In this document: piece by piece, positions 1 to 9,359 of the stretch | How the letters are laid out: the number at the start of each line of letters is the position of its first letter | How positions within the stretch are numbered: position 1 is the first letter of the stretch | Origin: Ramlibacter agri | Lineage (GTDB): Bacteria > Pseudomonadota > Gammaproteobacteria > Burkholderiales > Burkholderiaceae_C | Length of the DNA: 64,000 nt | Reading direction: 5' to 3' | Assembly: GCF_012927085.1 (NCBI RefSeq) | Contig: NZ_JABBFX010000001.1 | Coordinates: 682,001-746,000 of the forward strand | Notes under the pieces: model-generated | Databases searched by the model: none | What the model was told of the DNA's origin: nothing | Seen by the model: the letters and a program-made list of their open reading frames with translations, nothing else | Program-made: the position numbers and the translations under genes

Positions 1-1
1 G

Positions 2-802
2 CAGAAGATGGCCGCCCTGTGCGACATCTTCGTCCATGACGCCTTCGGCACGGCGCACCGCGCCGAAGCCTCCACCTACGGCATCGCGCAGTACGCCAGG
101 ACGGCCTGCGCCGGCCCGCTGCTGGCCGCCGAGATCGATGCCATCACCAAGGCACTGGCCAATCCGAAGCGGCCCCTGGTGGCCATCGTTGCCGGCTCCA
201 AGGTGTCGACCAAGCTCACGATCCTGAGGTCGCTGGCGGACAAGGTCGACCAGCTGGTGGTCGGCGGCGGCATCGCCAACACCTTCATGCTGGCCGCCGG
301 CCTGCCGATCGGCAAGTCGCTGGCCGAGGCCGACCTGGTGGAGGACGCCCGCGCCGTGATCGCCGCGATGAAGGCGCGCGGCGCCGAGGTGCCGATCCCG
401 ACCGACGTGGTCGTGGCCAAGGCCTTCGCGGCCGACGCGCCGGCGACGGTCAAGGCGGCCCAGGACGTGGCGCCCGACGACCTGATCCTGGACATCGGCC
501 CGCAGACGGCGCAGAAGCTGGCGCAGCAGCTGGGGGCGGCCGGCACCATCGTCTGGAACGGCCCGGTGGGCGTGTTCGAGTTCGACGCCTTCGCCCACGG
601 TACCGAGACGATCGCGCGCGCGATCGCCGCGTCCGACGCCTTCAGCATCGCCGGCGGCGGCGACACCCTGGCCGCGATCGCCAAGTACGGCATCGAGCAG
701 GACATCGGCTACATCTCCACCGGCGGTGGCGCCTTCCTCGAAGTGCTGGAGGGCAAGACCCTGCCGGCCTTCGAGATCCTGGCCAAGCGCGCGAACGGCT
801 GA
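2..802 (+). CDS. pgk: phosphoglycerate kinase, 5'-truncated by window edge
   Basis: This is the C-terminal part of phosphoglycerate kinase, which transfers phosphate from 1,3-bisphosphoglycerate to ADP in cytosolic glycolysis and the reverse in gluconeogenesis. The reading frame is already open at base 2, and the first ATG (base 8) is internal: the residues around it match the middle of PGK ([14 protein letters not shown], then the AGSKVSTKL segment). The C-terminal nucleotide-binding half is intact, with the WNGPVGVFE motif and the glycine-rich GGGDTLAAI and STGGGAFLE loops. About one third of a normal protein of roughly 395 residues is missing upstream. The stop lies only 9 bases before the next gene. 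Identification is secure. Confidence 0.97.
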   Translation, partial: QKMAALCDIFVHDAFGTAHRAEASTYGIAQYARTACAGPLLAAEIDAITKALANPKRPLVAIVAGSKVSTKLTILRSLADKVDQLVVGGGIANTFMLAAGLPIGKSLAEADLVEDARAVIAAMKARGAEVPIPTDVVVAKAFAADAPATVKAAQDVAPDDLILDIGPQTAQKLAQQLGAAGTIVWNGPVGVFEFDAFAHGTETIARAIAASDAFSIAGGGDTLAAIAKYGIEQDIGYISTGGGAFLEVLEGKTLPAFEILAKRANG

Positions 803-811
803 CGTCTCCTG

Positions 812-2005
812 GTGGCGAACCCCCGGCCCGAGCAAGACCAGGCAGCGGCGCCCGCGATGGCGCTGCTGGCGCAGCTGCCGGGCCAGGTGGCCGTGGTCGA
901 CGCCAGCGGCCGCATCCTGGCCGTGAACGCGGGCTGGCAGCGCTTCGCTGCCGAAACCAGCCTGCCGCCCTCACGCGCCGACGGTTTCGAGCACCTGGCC
1001 CTGTGCGAGGCCGCGCATGGCGCCAATGCGGCCGAAGCGCTGGCGGCCGGCGCCGGATTCCGCGCGGTGCTGGCGGGACACAGCCGCGAGTACACGGTCG
1101 ATTTCCAGTCACCCGCGCCAAGCACGCGCCGCTGGTTCCGACTGCAGGCGGTGCCGGTGGACTGGAACGGCGGACCCGCCGCCTTGTTGATGCACACCGA
1201 GATCACGGCGCTGCGGCAGGCGCGCGACGAGGTGTTGCGCCTCAACGCCAACCTCGAACGCCGCGTGCAGCGCCGCACGCGCCAGCTGGAAAACGCCAAC
1301 CGCGAGCTGGAGGCCTTCTCCTATTCGGTGTCGCATGACCTGAAGGCGCCGCTGGCCGCCATCGACGGCTTCACGCAGGCGCTGCAGGAGCGGCTGCAGG
1401 GCCGGCTCGACCCGCGCGAAGCCGGCTACCTGGAGCGCGTGCGGGCCGGTGCCGGCAGCATGTTCACGCTGATCGACGCCATGCTGGCGCTGCACCAGGT
1501 GGCGCGTTCGGCACCGCTGCGCCGCGCCGACGTCGACGTGTCGCAGCTGGCGCGCGGCGTGCTGGATGAACTGCGCGCCGGCGACCCGGACCGCCTGGCC
1601 GAAGTGGAGGTCGAGCCGGCCATCCATATGCAGTGCGATGCGGCCCTGATGGCCATCGTGCTGCGCAACCTGCTGGGCAACGCCTGGAAGTTCTCCACCG
1701 GCAAGCCGCTGGTGCACGTCGCGGTGGCGCAGGACTGGGGCGGGCCGGCCGGCGCCACCACGCTCAGGATCGAGGACCACGGCGCCGGCTTCGACCCGCA
1801 GCATGCGGCCCGCCTGTTCATGCCTTTCCAGCGCCTGCACCACTCGAGCGAGTTCCCTGGCACGGGCATCGGCCTGGCCACGGTGCAGCGCATCGTGCAG
1901 CGGCACGGTGGCAGCGTGCGCGCCGAAGGCCGTCCCGGCGCCGGTGCGACCTTCTGGGTCACCTTGCCCGACGCGCAGGGCTTCGATTCCTCGCGCGAGT
2001 ATTGA
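812..2005 (+). CDS. soluble PAS-type sensor histidine kinase
   Basis: The product is a 397-residue cytosolic histidine kinase with no membrane segment. A PAS-like sensor region occupies about residues 20-135, a heptad-rich coiled coil about 140-170, and a HisKA domain follows with the phosphoacceptor His at about 175 (motif SYSVSHDLKAPLAAIDGF). The C-terminus is a HATPase domain with an N box (LRNLLGNAWKFS), a DHGAGFD G1 motif and a GTGIGLATVQRIV G2 motif. The type resembles bacteriophytochrome-like kinases. No response regulator is adjacent, so the partner is unknown. The chosen start is a GTG 9 bases after pgk without a good ribosome site; ATG at 857 is an alternative. It faces a desaturase gene with a 4-base gap, but a functional link is only a guess. 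Confidence 0.88.
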   Translation: MANPRPEQDQAAAPAMALLAQLPGQVAVVDASGRILAVNAGWQRFAAETSLPPSRADGFEHLALCEAAHGANAAEALAAGAGFRAVLAGHSREYTVDFQSPAPSTRRWFRLQAVPVDWNGGPAALLMHTEITALRQARDEVLRLNANLERRVQRRTRQLENANRELEAFSYSVSHDLKAPLAAIDGFTQALQERLQGRLDPREAGYLERVRAGAGSMFTLIDAMLALHQVARSAPLRRADVDVSQLARGVLDELRAGDPDRLAEVEVEPAIHMQCDAALMAIVLRNLLGNAWKFSTGKPLVHVAVAQDWGGPAGATTLRIEDHGAGFDPQHAARLFMPFQRLHHSSEFPGTGIGLATVQRIVQRHGGSVRAEGRPGAGATFWVTLPDAQGFDSSREY

Positions 2006-2009
2006 AGCC

Positions 2010-3086
2010 TCAGGCCGCGGCGAGCGAGGTCGGCCGGCCGCGGTAGTCGGTCCAGCACTGGCGGGCGAAGTCGTACAGCTTGCAGCGCCGCGCGGTGGAG
2101 AAGTACCACTTCCACGAGAAGCGCTGGATGATGATGCGGCCGGGCAGCATCTGTTCCAGCCTGGCCTGCGCCTGCTTCAGCCGGTACAGCGGGATCGTCA
2201 TGTCCACGTGGTGCGCCGTGTGTTCCATGATGTTGTGCAGCACGGTGCCGACCGCCAGCGGGAAGGTCAGGTGCACGGTGGTCGACACGAAAGGCTGCGC
2301 CCGTGACCACTCGCCGCGCTCGGCGTGCCACTGCACTTCCACGTGCGTGTGGTGCACGTAGACGACGAAGCCGATCATCGCGCACCAGAACACGAAGGGC
2401 ACGACGAAGCCATAGGCAAGCAGCGGCAGGAGCGGCTGCGCCGTCGCGGCGGCCACGACGGCCAGCGCGGCCAGCCACAGCAGCGCGAAGCCGCTCACCA
2501 GCAGGTTGTCCAGCACGAACACGCGGCGGCGTGTGGGCATGTGGCGGCGGTTCGGGAAGAACATGCGCTTCCACCAGATCTCCACCATGTAGTACAGGCC
2601 GGGCGCCCAGCCGCTGCGGTAGATGCGATCGAGCAGGCGCTGGCGCGGCGTGAGCGCGGCGAACTCCTGCGGCGTGTAGGGCGCCCACACGAAATCGAAA
2701 CCCTTCAGGTTCGTATAGCCGTGGTGTACCACGTTGTGCCCCACGTCCCACAGGCTGTAGGGCGTGAAGGAAGGCAGGAAGGCGATGCGGCCCAGCCAAT
2801 GGTTGAGGCGGCGGTTCGGCGTGAGGCTGTGGTGGCAGGCGTCGTGGCCGATGATGAAGAGCCGGCCGATGACGAATCCGGCGGCGAGGCCGCAAAACAG
2901 CTTTGCCCACCAGGCATCGAATGCGGCGACGCCGGCCAGCGCCGCGAGCAGCAGCGCGTAGTCGAACAGCAGCAGGAAGATGGGCCAGGCGGTGGTGCGT
3001 GCCGAGAGCGGTAGCAGCCACGCCCGGATCTCCTTGCGGTGCGGCATGGGCGCCGCGGCGGGAACGGGGACGAGTGGTTCGGACAT
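2010..3086 (-). CDS. fatty acid desaturase (membrane di-iron family)
   Basis: This 358-residue integral membrane protein belongs to the fatty-acid desaturase superfamily, which introduces double bonds into acyl chains with a di-iron centre. The three expected histidine clusters are present: HDACHH at residues 81-86, HNVVHH at 117-122, and HTAHH near residue 290. An extra HHTH lies near residue 240. Hydrophobic segments around residues 35-80 and 195-245 would place the His boxes in the cytoplasm. The spacing resembles the DesA/omega-6 group, but regiospecificity cannot be read from sequence. It may help adjust membrane fluidity. It converges on the histidine kinase and diverges from pyk, leaving a 125-base shared upstream region. 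Confidence 0.9.
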   Translation of the reverse strand: MSEPLVPVPAAAPMPHRKEIRAWLLPLSARTTAWPIFLLLFDYALLLAALAGVAAFDAWWAKLFCGLAAGFVIGRLFIIGHDACHHSLTPNRRLNHWLGRIAFLPSFTPYSLWDVGHNVVHHGYTNLKGFDFVWAPYTPQEFAALTPRQRLLDRIYRSGWAPGLYYMVEIWWKRMFFPNRRHMPTRRRVFVLDNLLVSGFALLWLAALAVVAAATAQPLLPLLAYGFVVPFVFWCAMIGFVVYVHHTHVEVQWHAERGEWSRAQPFVSTTVHLTFPLAVGTVLHNIMEHTAHHVDMTIPLYRLKQAQARLEQMLPGRIIIQRFSWKWYFSTARRCKLYDFARQCWTDYRGRPTSLAAA

Positions 3087-3211
3087 GGACCTTCGATGCT
3101 AGGCCGGCTCCACGCTCGGGTTGCTGATGCGCGTCAAGCATTGGTTTGGTAACGCGCCCGTAACGGCTTCCGTGCAAGAATCCGAAACTAAATTACAAGG
3201 AACGCTATTCC

Positions 3212-4645
3212 ATGGCCCGTCGCGCCACCAAGATCGTCGCAACCCTCGGCCCCGCTTCCAGCGACCCCGCCGTCCTCGAGCGGATGATCCGCGCCGGCGT
3301 CAACGTGGTGCGCCTGAACTTCAGCCACGGCACGGCACAGGACCACATCGACCGCGCGCGCCTGGTGCGCGAGGCCGGCCAGGCCGCAGGCCGCGAAGTG
3401 GCCATCATGGCGGACCTGCAGGGCCCGAAGATCCGCGTCGGCAAGTTCGCCGAAGGCAAGGTGATGCTGGAGCCGGGCGCGAAGTTCGTGCTGGACGCGT
3501 CGCGCACCGAGCCGGGCGACGTCAACGGCGTCGGCCTCGACTACAAGGAGCTGCCGCGCGACGTGAAGTCTGGCGACCACCTGCTGCTGAACGACGGCCT
3601 GATCGTGCTGGTGGTCGATGGCGTCAAGGGCGACCAGATCCGGACCACCGTCAAGCTCGGTGGCGTGCTGTCCAACAACAAGGGCATCAACAAGCAGGGC
3701 GGCGGCCTCACGGCGCCGGCGCTGACGGCCAAGGACATGGAGGACATCCGCACCGCGATGAGCTTCCAGGCCGACTACGTGGCGGTGAGCTTCCCCAAGA
3801 ACGCCACCGACATGGAAATGGCGCGCCAGCTGTGCAACGTGGCGGCCGCGGAGTTCCGCCATAAGCCGGCGCTGATCGCGAAGATCGAGCGCGCCGAAGC
3901 GATCCCCAATCTCGAAGCGATCCTGAAGGCCAGCGACGGCATCATGGTGGCCCGTGGCGACCTCGCCGTCGAAGTCGGCAACGCCGCGGTGCCGGCGCTG
4001 CAGAAGCGCATGATCCGGATGGCGCGCGAGCATGACCGCGTGGTGATCACCGCCACGCAGATGATGGAGTCGATGATCACGGCGCCGGTGCCGACGCGCG
4101 CCGAGGTCAGCGACGTCGCCAACGCGGTGCTCGATGGCACCGACGCCGTCATGACCAGCGCCGAGACGGCGACCGGCGCCTATCCGGTGGAAGTGGTGCA
4201 GCAGATGGCCGCCATCTGCGCCGAGGCGGAAATGGCCGAAGACGTGAAGCTCGATGCCGACTTCACCGGCATGCACTTCTCGCGCATCGACCAGTCGATC
4301 GCCATGGGCGCCCTCTTCACGGCCTACCACCTCGGTTGCAAGGCGATCGTGGCGCTGACCGATTCGGGTTCCACGGCCCTCTGGATGAGCCGGCACCGCA
4401 TCCACATCCCGATCTACGCGCTCACGCCCAAGCTGGTGACGCAGCGCAAGATGGCCCTGTACCGCAACGTGCGGCCGCTGCTGATGGACCAGAGCGCCGA
4501 ACGCGACATGGCCCTGGCCGAGGCGGAAGCGCACCTGAAGAAGCGTGGCATCGTGGCGTCGGGCGACATCTACGCCATCACCTGCGGCGAGCCGATGGGC
4601 GCGCCGGGTGGCACCAACATGTTGAAGATCTGCCGGGCGGTGTAA
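3212..4645 (+). CDS. pyk: pyruvate kinase
   Basis: Pyruvate kinase converts phosphoenolpyruvate and ADP to pyruvate and ATP, the last step of glycolysis. The 477-residue length fits bacterial type II enzymes. The N-terminus carries KIVATLGPASS and the substrate-binding NFSHG motif; the catalytic lysine region reads ALIAKIERAEAI, followed by MVARGDLAVEVG and the effector domain with DSGSTALWMSR. The start ATG is preceded by an AAGGA ribosome site about 8 bases upstream. It is followed 90 bases later by fba, an arrangement common in Burkholderiales. The 125-base upstream region contains a direct repeat of GTAACG separated by five bases (near 3150-3166), whose meaning is unknown. Confidence 0.97.
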   Translation: MARRATKIVATLGPASSDPAVLERMIRAGVNVVRLNFSHGTAQDHIDRARLVREAGQAAGREVAIMADLQGPKIRVGKFAEGKVMLEPGAKFVLDASRTEPGDVNGVGLDYKELPRDVKSGDHLLLNDGLIVLVVDGVKGDQIRTTVKLGGVLSNNKGINKQGGGLTAPALTAKDMEDIRTAMSFQADYVAVSFPKNATDMEMARQLCNVAAAEFRHKPALIAKIERAEAIPNLEAILKASDGIMVARGDLAVEVGNAAVPALQKRMIRMAREHDRVVITATQMMESMITAPVPTRAEVSDVANAVLDGTDAVMTSAETATGAYPVEVVQQMAAICAEAEMAEDVKLDADFTGMHFSRIDQSIAMGALFTAYHLGCKAIVALTDSGSTALWMSRHRIHIPIYALTPKLVTQRKMALYRNVRPLLMDQSAERDMALAEAEAHLKKRGIVASGDIYAITCGEPMGAPGGTNMLKICRAV

Positions 4646-4735
4646 TCCTCCGGCGGCGCCTCAACCGCTAAAATCCCGGCAGTTACCACGCGGTTACATC
4701 GACCGCGCGCACCCTTTCGACCTACAGGAATTGCC

Positions 4736-5800
4736 ATGCCTCTCGTCTCCATGCGCGAACTGCTGGATCATGCCGCCGCCAATGGCTATGGCATCCCGGC
4801 CTTCAACGTCAACAACCTCGAGCAGGTCCAGGCCGTCATGGAAGCGGCCAAGGAAACCAACGCGCCGGTGATCCTGCAGGCCAGCGCGGGCGCCCGCAAG
4901 TACGCCGGCGAAAGCTTCATCAAGCACCTGATCTCCGCCGCGATCGAGGCCTATCCGCAGATCCCGCTGGTGATGCACCAGGACCACGGGCAGAACCCCG
5001 ACGTCTGCCAGGGCGCCATCAACCTGGGCTTCTCCTCGGTGATGATGGACGGCTCGCTGGAGGCCGACGGCAAGACCATCGCCAGCTACGACTACAACAT
5101 CGACGTCACCCGCAAGGTGGTCGACATGGCGCACAAGCTGGGCGTCACCGTCGAAGGCGAACTGGGCTGCCTGGGCTCGCTGGAAACCATGAAGGGCGAC
5201 AAGGAAGACGGCCACGGCACCGACGCCACGATGACGCGCGAGCAGCTGCTGACCGATCCCGAGCAGGCCGCCGACTTCGTCAAGCGCACGCAGCTGGACG
5301 CGCTGGCCATCGCCATCGGCACCAGCCACGGCGCCTACAAGTTCACCCGCAAGCCCACCGGCGACATCCTGGCGATCGACCGCATCAAGGAAATCCACCG
5401 CCGCATCCCCAACACGCACCTGGTGATGCACGGCTCCTCCTCCGTGCCGCAGGACCTGCTGGCCATCATCCGCCAGTACGGCGGCAACATGAAGGAAACC
5501 TACGGCGTGCCGGTCGAGGAGATCCAGCACGCCATCAAGTTCGGCGTGCGCAAGATCAACATCGACACCGACATCCGCCTGGCGATGACGGGCGCGGCGC
5601 GCAAGTTCCTGGCCGAGAACCCCGAGAAGTTCGACATGCGCGAGTGGATGAAGCCCGCGCGCGAGGCGGCCAAGCAGATCTGCAAGCAGCGCTACATCGA
5701 GTTCGGCTGCGAAGGCCAGGCCGGCAAGATCAAGGGCGAAACCCTGCAGGTCGTGGCGGCCAAGTACTCCAAGGGCGAGCTGGCGCAAGTCGTCAACTGA
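4736..5800 (+). CDS. fba: class II fructose-bisphosphate aldolase
   Basis: This 354-residue enzyme splits fructose 1,6-bisphosphate into two triose phosphates using a divalent metal (class IIA, Calvin-cycle subtype by length). Visible landmarks are the N-terminal [10 protein letters not shown] segment, the metal ligand region [10 protein letters not shown], the [10 protein letters not shown] motif, GTSHGAYK, the HGSSSVPQD phosphate loop and [13 protein letters not shown] lies upstream of the ATG. A TAAAAT hexamer at 4669-4674, between pyk and fba, could be a -10 box, but no convincing -35 is visible. The gene ends just before a strong intrinsic terminator. Confidence 0.97.
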   Translation: MPLVSMRELLDHAAANGYGIPAFNVNNLEQVQAVMEAAKETNAPVILQASAGARKYAGESFIKHLISAAIEAYPQIPLVMHQDHGQNPDVCQGAINLGFSSVMMDGSLEADGKTIASYDYNIDVTRKVVDMAHKLGVTVEGELGCLGSLETMKGDKEDGHGTDATMTREQLLTDPEQAADFVKRTQLDALAIAIGTSHGAYKFTRKPTGDILAIDRIKEIHRRIPNTHLVMHGSSSVPQDLLAIIRQYGGNMKETYGVPVEEIQHAIKFGVRKINIDTDIRLAMTGAARKFLAENPEKFDMREWMKPAREAAKQICKQRYIEFGCEGQAGKIKGETLQVVAAKYSKGELAQVVN

Positions 5801-5821
5801 CCCCAGCCTGAGATAATCGGC

Positions 5822-5857
5822 GACGGCCCGTGGCTCCCACGGGCCGTCTTGCCTTTT
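5822..5857 (+). terminator. intrinsic terminator after fba
   Basis: A perfect 12-bp inverted repeat (gacggcccgtgg, 5822-5833; complement 5837-5848) with a 3-base loop is followed by ttgcctttt. This is a classic Rho-independent terminator placed between fba and purC, and it separates the glycolytic genes from the purine genes. The short T run ends 13 bases before the purC start, so purC needs readthrough or a very short leader. Confidence 0.85.
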
Positions 5858-5870
5858 GGGAACACCTGCA

Positions 5871-6776
5871 ATGGCCACCGCCCTCCACACCTCCAACATC
5901 ACCTCGCTGCCCCTGCTGGCCCGCGGCAAGGTGCGCGACAACTATGCGGTCGGAACCGACCGCATCCTGATGGTGGCGAGCGACCGCCTCTCGGCCTTCG
6001 ACGTGATCATGGGCGAGCCCATTCCCGGCAAGGGCGAGATCCTGACCCGGATGGCGCTGTTCTGGTTCGCCCGGCTGGGCCACGTCTGCCCCAACCACCT
6101 GACCGGCGCGGCGCCCGAAAGCGTGGTGACGCCGGCCGAAGTGGCGCAGGTGAAGGGTCGCTCCATGCTGGTCAAGCGCCTGCAGCCCATCATGGTGGAA
6201 GCCGTGGTGCGCGGCTACCTGGCGGGCAGCGGCTGGAAGGAATACCAGGAGTCGCAGTCGGTCTGCGGCGTCACGTTGCCGGCCGGCCTGCGCAATGCGG
6301 GCAAGCTGCCGCAGCCGATCTTCACGCCGGCGGCCAAGGCCACCAGCGGCCACGACGAGAACGTCTCCTTCGAGCGCGTGGTGGAGATGATCGGCCCCGA
6401 CCTGGCCGAGAAGATCCGCGCCACCAGCATCCGCATCTACCAGGAAGCGGCGGACTTCGCGCTGACCAAGGGCCTGATCATTGCCGACACCAAGTTCGAG
6501 TTCGGCCTCGATGAAAAGGGCGAGCTGGTGCTGATGGACGAGGTGCTGACGCCCGATTCCTCGCGCTACTGGCCGGTGGAAGGCTACGAAGCGGCCTACG
6601 CCAAGGGCGAGAACCCGCCCAGCTACGACAAGCAGTTCGTGCGCGACTGGCTGGAAAGCGTGCGCATCGACGGCCACCCCTGGGACAAGACGCCGCCCGC
6701 GCCGCGCCTGCCCAAGGAAGTGATCGAGAAGACGGCGGCGAAGTACCGCGAGGCGCTGGAGCGCCTCACCGGTTAA
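5871..6776 (+). CDS. purC: phosphoribosylaminoimidazole-succinocarboxamide synthase (SAICAR synthase)
   Basis: PurC joins aspartate to CAIR using ATP in de novo purine synthesis. The 301-residue protein shows [11 protein letters not shown] at the N-terminus, the SDRLSAFDV motif, [18 protein letters not shown], the GHDENVSFE loop and [14 protein letters not shown]. An in-frame TTG at 5856 would add five residues, but ATG 5871 matches the family start better. The length fits the longer yeast-like/proteobacterial PurC form. Its TAA stop overlaps the stop codon of the convergent thioredoxin gene by 3 bases (6773-6776 are shared between the two gene ends). purE and purK lie just beyond that gene. 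Confidence 0.96.
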   Translation: MATALHTSNITSLPLLARGKVRDNYAVGTDRILMVASDRLSAFDVIMGEPIPGKGEILTRMALFWFARLGHVCPNHLTGAAPESVVTPAEVAQVKGRSMLVKRLQPIMVEAVVRGYLAGSGWKEYQESQSVCGVTLPAGLRNAGKLPQPIFTPAAKATSGHDENVSFERVVEMIGPDLAEKIRATSIRIYQEAADFALTKGLIIADTKFEFGLDEKGELVLMDEVLTPDSSRYWPVEGYEAAYAKGENPPSYDKQFVRDWLESVRIDGHPWDKTPPAPRLPKEVIEKTAAKYREALERLTG

Positions 6777-7663
6777 CTCAGCACCACGCTCGACAGCCGC
6801 CGGCGGTAGCTCGCCACCATCGGGTCGTCGGGCGGGATCTGGCCTTCGGCGACCTTGGGCCGGGGCTGCTCGATGATCTCCAGGATCGCAATGTAGGTCT
6901 TGCGCGCCAGGTCCTCGTTCCAGGCCTTGTCGCGCATCAGGATCTCCAGCAGCTCGTCCATCGCGGCCGTCCATTGCTGCTGTGCCAGCAGCAGCCGGGC
7001 CTTGTCGAAGCGGGCCTGGAAGTCGCGCTTGTTGGCGGCGATCCTGGCGTCCAGTTCGGCGGCCGGGGGATTGCCGGCCTGGAAAGCCAGGGCGTCCAGC
7101 CAGCGCGCCAGCGCGTCCAGGCGGCGCACCAGCCCGGTCTTGTTGGCCACCGGCTCGAAGGCGCGGCGGGCGTCCGCCTCGCGGCCGGCCAGCAGCAGGG
7201 CCTTCACGTAGTCGAAGCGGGCGTCGTCGTTGGCCGGGTCGGTGGCCACGGCGTGCTGCAGCTTTTCCAGCTGGGCGGCCGGGTCGTCGCTTTCCGGGTC
7301 CTCGGCGGGCAGCTCTTCTTCCTCTTCCTCGGCCGCCAGCGCCTGGACGTGCTTGTCGAGGAATTCGCGCACCTGGCCCTCGGGCAGCGCGCCCATGAAG
7401 CCGTCCACCGGCTGGCCGTTCTTCAGCAGGACCACCGTCGGGATGCTGCGGATACCGAAGGCCTGGGCCAGCTGCTGCTCCTCGTCGGAGTTGATCTTGA
7501 CCAGCTTGAAGCCGCCGCCATAGGCGGTTTCCAGCTTTTCCAGGATCGGGCCGATGGCCTTGCAGGGCCCGCACCACGGCGCCCAGAAGTCCACCAGCAC
7601 CGGCTGGCTCATGGAGGCGGCGATCACCTCCTGCTCGAAGTTCTCGATGGTGACGTCGATCAT
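6773..7663 (-). CDS. thioredoxin-TPR co-chaperone, CnoX/YbbN-like
   Basis: This 296-residue cytosolic protein has a thioredoxin domain (residues 1-110) with an intact WCGPCK active site (Cys31 and Cys34), then an acidic linker rich in Glu (about 120-130) and a C-terminal helical region of TPR type. The architecture is that of CnoX/YbbN, a holdase that passes oxidised or unfolded clients to GroEL. E. coli YbbN has a non-canonical active site, so the intact CXXC suggests a redox-active member. The start was set at the ATG at 7663 because the protein then begins like other thioredoxins ([13 protein letters not shown]). It converges on purC with overlapping stop codons and diverges from purE across 36 bases. 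Confidence 0.9.
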   Translation of the reverse strand: MIDVTIENFEQEVIAASMSQPVLVDFWAPWCGPCKAIGPILEKLETAYGGGFKLVKINSDEEQQLAQAFGIRSIPTVVLLKNGQPVDGFMGALPEGQVREFLDKHVQALAAEEEEEELPAEDPESDDPAAQLEKLQHAVATDPANDDARFDYVKALLLAGREADARRAFEPVANKTGLVRRLDALARWLDALAFQAGNPPAAELDARIAANKRDFQARFDKARLLLAQQQWTAAMDELLEILMRDKAWNEDLARKTYIAILEIIEQPRPKVAEGQIPPDDPMVASYRRRLSSVVLS

Positions 7664-7687
7664 TCCGGTTCGCTCTCGTTCAATTCG

Positions 7688-7693
7688 TAAAAT
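7688..7693 (+). promoter_or_regulatory. candidate -10 box (TAAAAT) just ahead of purE
   Basis: TAAAAT lies only six bases before the purE ATG in a 36-base divergent intergenic region. If used, transcription would begin at or within a base or two of the start codon, giving a leaderless or near-leaderless purE mRNA. No good -35 hexamer is visible at 16-18 bases. AGGGG directly abuts the ATG and is too close to act as a normal ribosome site. Confidence 0.3.
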
Positions 7694-7699
7694 CAGGGG

Positions 7700-8203
7700 A
7701 TGAGCAGCAAAGTGTCCATTGGTGTGGTGATGGGTTCCAGCAGCGACTGGGACACCATGCAGCATGCGGTCCAGATTCTCCAGGAATTCGGCATCGCGCA
7801 TGAAGCGAAGGTGGTTTCGGCGCACCGCATGCCCGACGACATGTTCGCCTATGCCGAGGCGGCGGCCGGCCGCGGGCTCAAGGCGATCATTGCCGGCGCC
7901 GGTGGCGCCGCCCACCTGCCCGGCATGCTGGCGGCCAAGACCACGGTGCCCGTGCTGGGCGTGCCGGTGGCCAGCCGCCACCTGCAGGGCGTGGATTCGC
8001 TGCACAGCATCGTGCAGATGCCCAAGGGCATCCCGGTCGCGACCTTCGCCATCGGCACCGCCGGCGCGGCCAATGCGGCCCTGTTCGCCGTGGCCATGCT
8101 GGCCAACGAAGACCCGAAGCTGCGCGCGCAGCTGGAGGCCTTCCGCATCCGCCAGACCGAGGCCGCGCGCGCCATGACCCTGCCCCCGAAAGAAATGCCA
8201 TGA
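7700..8203 (+). CDS. purE: N5-carboxyaminoimidazole ribonucleotide mutase
   Basis: PurE (class I) isomerises N5-CAIR to CAIR in purine synthesis, working directly after PurK. The 167-residue protein carries the GSSSDWDTM substrate loop, the VVSAHRMPDD motif, AGAGGAAHLPGM and the GVPV segment typical of the family. Its stop overlaps the purK start by four bases (ATGA), so the two are translationally coupled. It is transcribed divergently from the thioredoxin-TPR gene. Confidence 0.97.
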   Translation: MSSKVSIGVVMGSSSDWDTMQHAVQILQEFGIAHEAKVVSAHRMPDDMFAYAEAAAGRGLKAIIAGAGGAAHLPGMLAAKTTVPVLGVPVASRHLQGVDSLHSIVQMPKGIPVATFAIGTAGAANAALFAVAMLANEDPKLRAQLEAFRIRQTEAARAMTLPPKEMP

Positions 8204-9357
8204 CGGTTTTGCTGCCGGGTGCGACCCTGGGCGTGATGGGTGGCGGCCAATTGGGCCGCATGTTCGTGCACGCCGCCCAGCGCATGGGCTATTTCACCGC
8301 GGTGCTGGACCCGGATGCGTCCAGCCCCGCCGGCCGCGTCAGCCACCATCACGTGCAGGCGGATTACCTCGACGAGGCCGGCCTCGCCAAGCTGGCCAGC
8401 CAGGCCGACGCGATCACCACCGAATTCGAGAACGTGCCGGCGCAGGCGCTGGCCCGCCTGGCCGCGCAGCGCTTCGTTGCGCCCGCCGCCGCGGCGGTGG
8501 CGATCGCGCAGGACCGCGCGCTGGAAAAAGAGCACTTCACCCGCTGCGGCGTGCCCTGCGCCCCGAACGCGGTGGTGAACGACGAACAGGATCTCGCCCG
8601 CATTGGCGACGACCTGTTGCCCGGCATCCTCAAGACCGCCCGCCTCGGCTACGACGGCAAGGGCCAGGTGCGGGTGCGCACGCGCGAGGAGCTGCGCGCG
8701 GCCTGGGACGGCCTCAAGCGCGCGCCCTGCGTGCTCGAAAAGATGCTGCCGCTGGCCTTCGAGTGCTCGGTGGTGGTGGCGCGCGGGCGCGATGGCGCCA
8801 TCGTGCATTTGCCGGTGCAGCACAACCTGCACCGCGACGGCATCCTCGCGGTGACCGAGGTCTACGCTGGCAACGTGGCGCCGGACCAGGCGCAGCGCGC
8901 GATCGAAGCCACGAAGGCCATCGCCGCCGGCCTGCAGTACGTCGGCGTGCTGTGCGTGGAGTTCTTCGGCCTGGAAGACGGCTCGCTGGTGGTCAACGAG
9001 ATGGCCCCGCGGCCGCACAACAGCGGCCACTGGAGCATCGAGGGGGCGGACGTCTCGCAGTTCGAGCTGCAGGTGCGCACGCTCGCCGGGCTGCCGCTCA
9101 CGCAGCCGCGGCAGCACAGTCCTTCCATCATGCTGAACCTGCTGGGCGACCTCTGGTTCGCACGCGGCGCGGAAGCGGTCACGCCCGACTGGGCCGCCGT
9201 GCTGGCGCTGCCTGGCACGCACCTGCACCTTTACGGCAAGACCGAGGCCCGCAAGGGCCGCAAGATGGGCCACCTCACGCTCACCGGCCCCAGCGTGGAA
9301 GCCGTGCGCGCCGCCGCGAGGCAGGCCTGCGCCCTGCTGGGCCTGCCGGGGTTCTGA
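8200..9357 (+). CDS. purK: 5-(carboxyamino)imidazole ribonucleotide synthase
   Basis: PurK uses ATP and bicarbonate to carboxylate AIR to N5-CAIR, the substrate of PurE. The 385-residue protein is an ATP-grasp enzyme: an N-terminal LGVMGGGQLGRM nucleotide-like loop, the ATP-grasp core with LKTARLGYDGKGQ and CVLEKMLPL, and the family signature NEMAPRPHNSGHW. The start overlaps purE (ATGA). The stop is two bases before the next ATG, so the downstream Sua5-type gene is likely in the same operon. Confidence 0.97.
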   Translation: MTVLLPGATLGVMGGGQLGRMFVHAAQRMGYFTAVLDPDASSPAGRVSHHHVQADYLDEAGLAKLASQADAITTEFENVPAQALARLAAQRFVAPAAAAVAIAQDRALEKEHFTRCGVPCAPNAVVNDEQDLARIGDDLLPGILKTARLGYDGKGQVRVRTREELRAAWDGLKRAPCVLEKMLPLAFECSVVVARGRDGAIVHLPVQHNLHRDGILAVTEVYAGNVAPDQAQRAIEATKAIAAGLQYVGVLCVEFFGLEDGSLVVNEMAPRPHNSGHWSIEGADVSQFELQVRTLAGLPLTQPRQHSPSIMLNLLGDLWFARGAEAVTPDWAAVLALPGTHLHLYGKTEARKGRKMGHLTLTGPSVEAVRAAARQACALLGLPGF

Positions 9358-9359
9358 GC

